Shown here piece by piece: positions 60,637 through 64,000 of a DNA stretch of 64,000 nt. The position numbers were made by a program, and so were the translations under genes. Origin of the DNA: UKL13-2 sp038321965 (GTDB lineage: Bacteria > Pseudomonadota > Gammaproteobacteria > Burkholderiales > Usitatibacteraceae). The stretch lies in assembly GCA_038321965.1 (NCBI GenBank), contig JBBQFL010000013.1:20432-84431 (forward strand), written 5' to 3'. The notes beneath the pieces are model-generated. The model did no database searches. It had not been told where the DNA came from and saw only the letters and a list, made by a program, of their open reading frames with translations. The stretch's first letter is position 1. Each line of letters opens with the position of its first letter.

Positions 60637-62235
60637 GTGTTCCGACTTAATAACCATGCCCGCTTTCTAGCTTCTTTAATTCTGGCCGCGTTTGCATTCG
60701 TCGGCGTTGCCCAGGCGCAAACAAAATCGCGCGACGTGTCCATCGGCCTTCAGGCTGCGATTACGTCCATGGACCCGCACTTCCACAATCTATCTCCCAA
60801 TAACGCGTTGTCGCTACATATTTTCCAGCCGCTGATCCAGCGCGACGAAAATCAGAAGCTGGTTCCCGGCCTCGCAACCTCGTGGAGGGCGCTGGACGAC
60901 TTGACTTGGGAATTCAAGCTACGCAAGAACGTTCGCTTTCATGATGGTTCGCCCTTCACGGCGGAAGACGTCGTGTTTACCCTGAAGCGCGTCCCCGACG
61001 TGCCTAACAGCCCTTCCTCGTTCGCAACGTTTACCAAACCGATCATCGACGTACAAGTGATCGACCCACATACGATCATCTTCAAAACCGCTACCGCCCA
61101 CGTATTGCTACCGTCGGACCTTGCCTCGGTGATGATCGTCTCCAAGCTACATGGCGAAAAGGCGACTACGGCCGACTACAACTCGGGCAAGGCAGCAATC
61201 GGTACCGGCCCCTACAAGTTTGCTGAATACGTGCCCAATCAGCGCGTCGTGTTTACTGCAAGCTATGGCTACTGGGGTGGCGAAGAGCCATGGGACAAGA
61301 TCACCTATAAGATGCTCACCAACCCGGCAGCGCGAGTTGCTGCGTTGCTCTCGGGTGACGTGCAAATGATTGAGACCGTACCCACCGCAGATATTGCCAA
61401 GCTCTCCAAGGACAAGAACTACAACCTGGTCGACAAAGTCTCCAACCGCGTAATTTATGTGCACCTCAACCAGAGCACTGAAAAATCACCGCCATTTGTT
61501 TTCGACAAAGCCGGCAAACCGCTAGACAAAAACCCGTTCAAAGACGTTCGCGTGCGCCGGGCCCTCTCGATGGCGATCAATCGCGACGCAATTGTCGATC
61601 GCGTGATGGAAAAGAAAGCCGTGGCCGCCGCGCAATTGCTGCCGGATTTTTTTTACGGCACCAGCAAAAAACTTAAGCCCGCCAAATTCGACCCCGAGGG
61701 CGCCAAGAAACTCCTGGCTGAGGCAGGTTATCCCAATGGGTTTGCAATGACGTTGCATGGCCCAAACAATCGCTACATCAATGACGCCAACATTGTTCAA
61801 GCCATCGCCCAGATGTACACGCGTATCGGCATCGACGCCAAAGTTGAGACCATGCCATCGGCAGTGTACTTCACCCGTGCCACGAAACTGGAATTCGGCT
61901 ACATGGTTTTGGGTTGGGGTACCGAGAGCGGAGAGCAGGGGTCAGCCATGCGTTCATTGTTGGCGACCTTCGATCAAGCAAAAGGAATGGGGGTCACCAA
62001 TCGCGGCCGCTATTCAAACGCGGCCTTCGACAAGGTGTTATCGGATGCGCTGGTAACGATGGACGACAAAAAGCGCGAGGCGATGATCCAGCAGGCGGCA
62101 GAAATGGTGATGGGTGATGTCGGCCTGATCCCGCTGCATTACGAAGTCAGCACCTGGGCAACGACCAAAGGCTTCAAGTACATCGCCCGCACCGATCAGT
62201 ACACGCTTGCTTCGGGCTTAAAGCCGCTGAAGTAG
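60637..62235 (+). CDS. ABC transporter substrate-binding protein, peptide type (SBP family 5)
   Basis: 532 residues from a GTG at 60637, with ACAGGAG 6 bases upstream, the best ribosome site of this frame. Signal peptide LASLILAAFAFVGVAQAQ. Family landmarks are RDVSIGLQAAITSMDPHFHN, WEFKLRKNVRFHDGSPFTAEDV, IGTGPYKFAEYVPNQ, RRALSMAINRDAIVD and the C-terminal GLIPLHYEVSTWATTKG. It delivers peptides or similar solutes to a permease whose genes are not in the window. It is convergent with an M81 peptidase, and the two share a hairpin between their stops. Confidence 0.95.
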   Translation: MFRLNNHARFLASLILAAFAFVGVAQAQTKSRDVSIGLQAAITSMDPHFHNLSPNNALSLHIFQPLIQRDENQKLVPGLATSWRALDDLTWEFKLRKNVRFHDGSPFTAEDVVFTLKRVPDVPNSPSSFATFTKPIIDVQVIDPHTIIFKTATAHVLLPSDLASVMIVSKLHGEKATTADYNSGKAAIGTGPYKFAEYVPNQRVVFTASYGYWGGEEPWDKITYKMLTNPAARVAALLSGDVQMIETVPTADIAKLSKDKNYNLVDKVSNRVIYVHLNQSTEKSPPFVFDKAGKPLDKNPFKDVRVRRALSMAINRDAIVDRVMEKKAVAAAQLLPDFFYGTSKKLKPAKFDPEGAKKLLAEAGYPNGFAMTLHGPNNRYINDANIVQAIAQMYTRIGIDAKVETMPSAVYFTRATKLEFGYMVLGWGTESGEQGSAMRSLLATFDQAKGMGVTNRGRYSNAAFDKVLSDALVTMDDKKREAMIQQAAEMVMGDVGLIPLHYEVSTWATTKGFKYIARTDQYTLASGLKPLK

Positions 62236-62244
62236 CGACTTCCC

Positions 62245-62275
62245 TAACACGCGTGGTGCAACGCCACGCGTGTTA
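62245..62275. terminator. Bidirectional hairpin between convergent genes
   Basis: TAACACGCGTGG (62245-62256) pairs perfectly with CCACGCGTGTTA (62264-62275), 12 bp. The right end of the stem is the stop codon (TAA, 62275-62273) of the M81 peptidase gene on the other strand. There is no U-run, so termination efficiency is uncertain. Confidence 0.6.
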
Positions 62276-63802
62276 AGAAGGCGGCAACCACCTTGTATCC
62301 GTGTCCAGCGGAAAAATAGGGCGCAGCACATTGCGATACGGCACACGCGAGAGTATCGGGGTAGTCAGGCCCGGTACATCGACCTCAATGATGTGGTCGT
62401 CCGAAAACAGCAAATCGAAAGCCGCACGAAAGTGGCCTCTCGACTTAACGATCACCGACCTCTCCTTTGCGATGTCGATGCCGAAAACTTCAAACATCGC
62501 CGTGTCCTTGCATTGCTGGCGTACGCTAACGACCACGACTCGAACGCGCGCGATTCGCAAAAGCGCCATCGGGCCAAGATTGATTCCATGACCCGCTGAT
62601 ATGCCGCGTGAGCCTACGATGCTGCCATGGTGCAAACCTTCAACCGTTGCATCGGCTTCGAATTTCCCGGAAAGAGGATGGTTCTCGTCGGCGTTGAATC
62701 TCGCATGAAACGAAGTGCCGACACCCAGTTGGTTTACTTCCGCCGCTAGCGCCGGGTCGAAAAAAATACCTAACAGGGCACCCTCAACGCCCGCCTCAAC
62801 AAACGACTTCAATATCCACACCGTATTGCCACGCCCGCCACCGCCGGGATTGTCGGCAACATCGGCGAATAGCAATGCCGGTCTGGACAAATCACGGCCA
62901 CACTCCACCGCCATGCGCGTCGCGTCTTCAAGACTGGTCAGGCTCGGGATGTAGCGATGCCGGTCATTCCAGGTTTTCGTAGCAATGTCGATGCAAAGCG
63001 ACTTCGCCAGTGCGGAATCGTTGCGCGTGGTCACGATGACCGACATTCCGTTCTTGATGGTATCCCCCAGCGAAAACCCGCTCACCACGGAAACATTCAT
63101 CACCCTTGGGTCCATTTTGGATTGCCCGTAGGAAATGATGTCCGCATAGGGGCCGGATTTCGTATTTTGCGTTACAGATGGTGGAATAAATGGCAACTTA
63201 ACGAACGCCGCCGTGGCATCCAATCCTTGGAGTAGCGCACGCATATGCAGCGCAGACTCCACGCCACGCTCATGCATGTCAACGTGCGGATTGGTGCGGT
63301 ACACCACCAGCACATCGGCGTTATCCACCATTTGCTGAGACACGTTCGCATGCAAATCCAGCGTCGCTACAATGGGTACATCCGGCCCAACTATTTTGCG
63401 TATCGACGCCAGCAACAAGCCATCTGGATCAACCCCCACTGTGCCAATTGCCGCGCCGTGCAACGATAAAAACACCCCGTCGACCGGCAATGCTGCCTTC
63501 AGGCGGCCGCACATCTCGCGGACCACCTCATCAAAGAATTCTTGGTCAATCGGCCCGCTTGCACCGATCATTGCCCCCATCAGCGGCAATGGCGTCCAAG
63601 CGGTCGATGCGTTCATGTCATCGATAAAACCTGTCAGGCACTTTGACACGCGCGGGTGCTCGGATTGCCAGTCGCGCATCATGGCATTACCGAACTCAAG
63701 ATAGTTCTGCAAAAACTCTTCGCGGGTCGCGACCGGTGAATGTGCATTGGACTCGAGCATAAAACACCCGAGCGCGATTCTGGGGGCATTGGATGTCGTC
63801 AT
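62273..63802 (-). CDS. M81 family metallopeptidase (MlrC-like)
   Basis: 509 residues from the ATG at 63800-63802 (MTTSNAPRIALGCFMLESNAHSP). M81-type pattern: SLHGAAIGTVGVDPDG, ATLDLHANVSQQMVDNADVLVVYRTNPHVDMHERG with probable metal-binding His and Asp, then VADNPGGGGRGNTV and GIFFDPALAAEVNQLG. The family includes MlrC of microcystin degradation, which cleaves linearised peptides. The real substrate here is unknown. A 25-codon upstream extension in the same frame is not family-like. Neighbour on the other strand is a peptide-binding transporter protein. Confidence 0.92.
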   Translation of the reverse strand: MTTSNAPRIALGCFMLESNAHSPVATREEFLQNYLEFGNAMMRDWQSEHPRVSKCLTGFIDDMNASTAWTPLPLMGAMIGASGPIDQEFFDEVVREMCGRLKAALPVDGVFLSLHGAAIGTVGVDPDGLLLASIRKIVGPDVPIVATLDLHANVSQQMVDNADVLVVYRTNPHVDMHERGVESALHMRALLQGLDATAAFVKLPFIPPSVTQNTKSGPYADIISYGQSKMDPRVMNVSVVSGFSLGDTIKNGMSVIVTTRNDSALAKSLCIDIATKTWNDRHRYIPSLTSLEDATRMAVECGRDLSRPALLFADVADNPGGGGRGNTVWILKSFVEAGVEGALLGIFFDPALAAEVNQLGVGTSFHARFNADENHPLSGKFEADATVEGLHHGSIVGSRGISAGHGINLGPMALLRIARVRVVVVSVRQQCKDTAMFEVFGIDIAKERSVIVKSRGHFRAAFDLLFSDDHIIEVDVPGLTTPILSRVPYRNVLRPIFPLDTDTRWLPPS

Positions 63803-64000
63803 GCCGTCATGATAACGATTGCGCATTGACCCTGCACCCGGCGCACGCGGATAATTGATCAAACTGATCCTGTCCACTTTTCATTGAGGGTTTAAGCCGC
63901 TCTTTTTGTCAGCCGAGCAGATTGGCTGTTTTGAATGGTAACTGTGGATAAGTCGTCGTTGGCTGACTCGATCAATTCGGCGTTGCATGCGCGCTCAAAC
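63803..64000. other. Upstream region of the M81 gene, right edge
   Basis: No supported gene in the last 198 bases. It holds one isolated TGTGGATAA (a perfect DnaA box on the minus strand, 63943-63951). One copy is not evidence for origin function at this distance from dnaA. Confidence 0.4.

Noticed and set aside
60637..62235. Microcystin degradation operon (mlrABCD)
   Set aside because: Only the M81 (MlrC-type) family is present. No MlrA-like protease, MlrB or MlrD was seen, and M81 enzymes are common outside that pathway.
63943..63951. Perfect DnaA box near the right edge
   Set aside because: A single 9-base match is expected by chance at this scale, and it lies over 55 kb from dnaA with no box cluster or AT-rich element.

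Overview
The window is a chromosomal replication-origin region from a betaproteobacterium, most likely Burkholderiales or a close relative. Three things point there. The gene order rsmG-mnmG-mnmE-yidC-yidD-rnpA-rpmH-dnaA-dnaN-gyrB with two parS sites and perfect DnaA boxes is the classic oriC neighbourhood. The ubiquinone genes ubiB, ubiJ and ubiE are clustered with a Tim44-like gene and a DUF971 gene. The chp chemosensory genes and the ponA/pilMNOPQ arrangement complete the picture. No rRNA, tRNA, CRISPR array, insertion sequence or prophage was seen.

Layout. (1) 1-12.3 kb is the origin block: rsmG (cut by the left edge), mnmG, mnmE, yidC, yidD, rnpA and rpmH on the minus strand, then dnaA, dnaN and gyrB on the plus strand. 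One parS lies inside mnmE and one lies over the mnmE translation-initiation region. DnaA boxes occur on both sides of dnaA. (2) 12.3-18.1 kb is the least conserved part: an unknown 162-residue protein, an orphan response regulator, an unknown membrane protein, an L,D-transpeptidase followed by an M23 endopeptidase, a doubtful short frame and a tiny lipoprotein, with several inverted repeats between them. (3) 18.3-25.6 kb, minus strand: a sodium:solute symporter, then the ubiquinone cluster DUF971, NTF2-like protein, ubiE, a secreted protein, Tim44-like protein, ubiJ, membrane protein and ubiB. (4) 25.7-32.4 kb, plus strand: phoB (with a Pho box) and phoR, then a regulatory-type PTS set (EIIA-Man, HPr, EI) with a hairpin and a short leader frame before ptsI, then a small unknown protein, a YceB-like lipoprotein and uppP. 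(5) 32.5-43.1 kb, minus strand: the twitching chemosensory operon pilG-pilH-pilI-pilJ-chpA, preceded by a rubredoxin gene. (6) 43.3-50.6 kb: thiD-thiE-hemL, a CHASE3-like/GGDEF protein, cytochrome c4, the GTPase gene ysxC, hemB and an unknown gene. (7) 50.7-60.5 kb: mrcA (PBP1a) divergent from pilMNOPQ, then aroK-aroB and a TPR protein. (8) 60.6-63.8 kb: a peptide-type ABC substrate-binding protein convergent with an M81 (MlrC-like) peptidase.

The type IV pilus appears twice, as the alignment/secretin operon (pilMNOPQ) and as its chemosensory controller (Chp), so the organism probably twitches. The most unusual find is an unannotated minus-strand small RNA candidate between ysxC and hemB. It has four consecutive perfect hairpins, the second exposing a CU-rich loop with an anti-Shine-Dalgarno CCUCC, and the last being an intrinsic terminator. 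Positions of short sites were counted by hand and may be off by one base. Starts were moved inward from the longest frame wherever a better-supported start codon, ribosome site or family boundary was visible.
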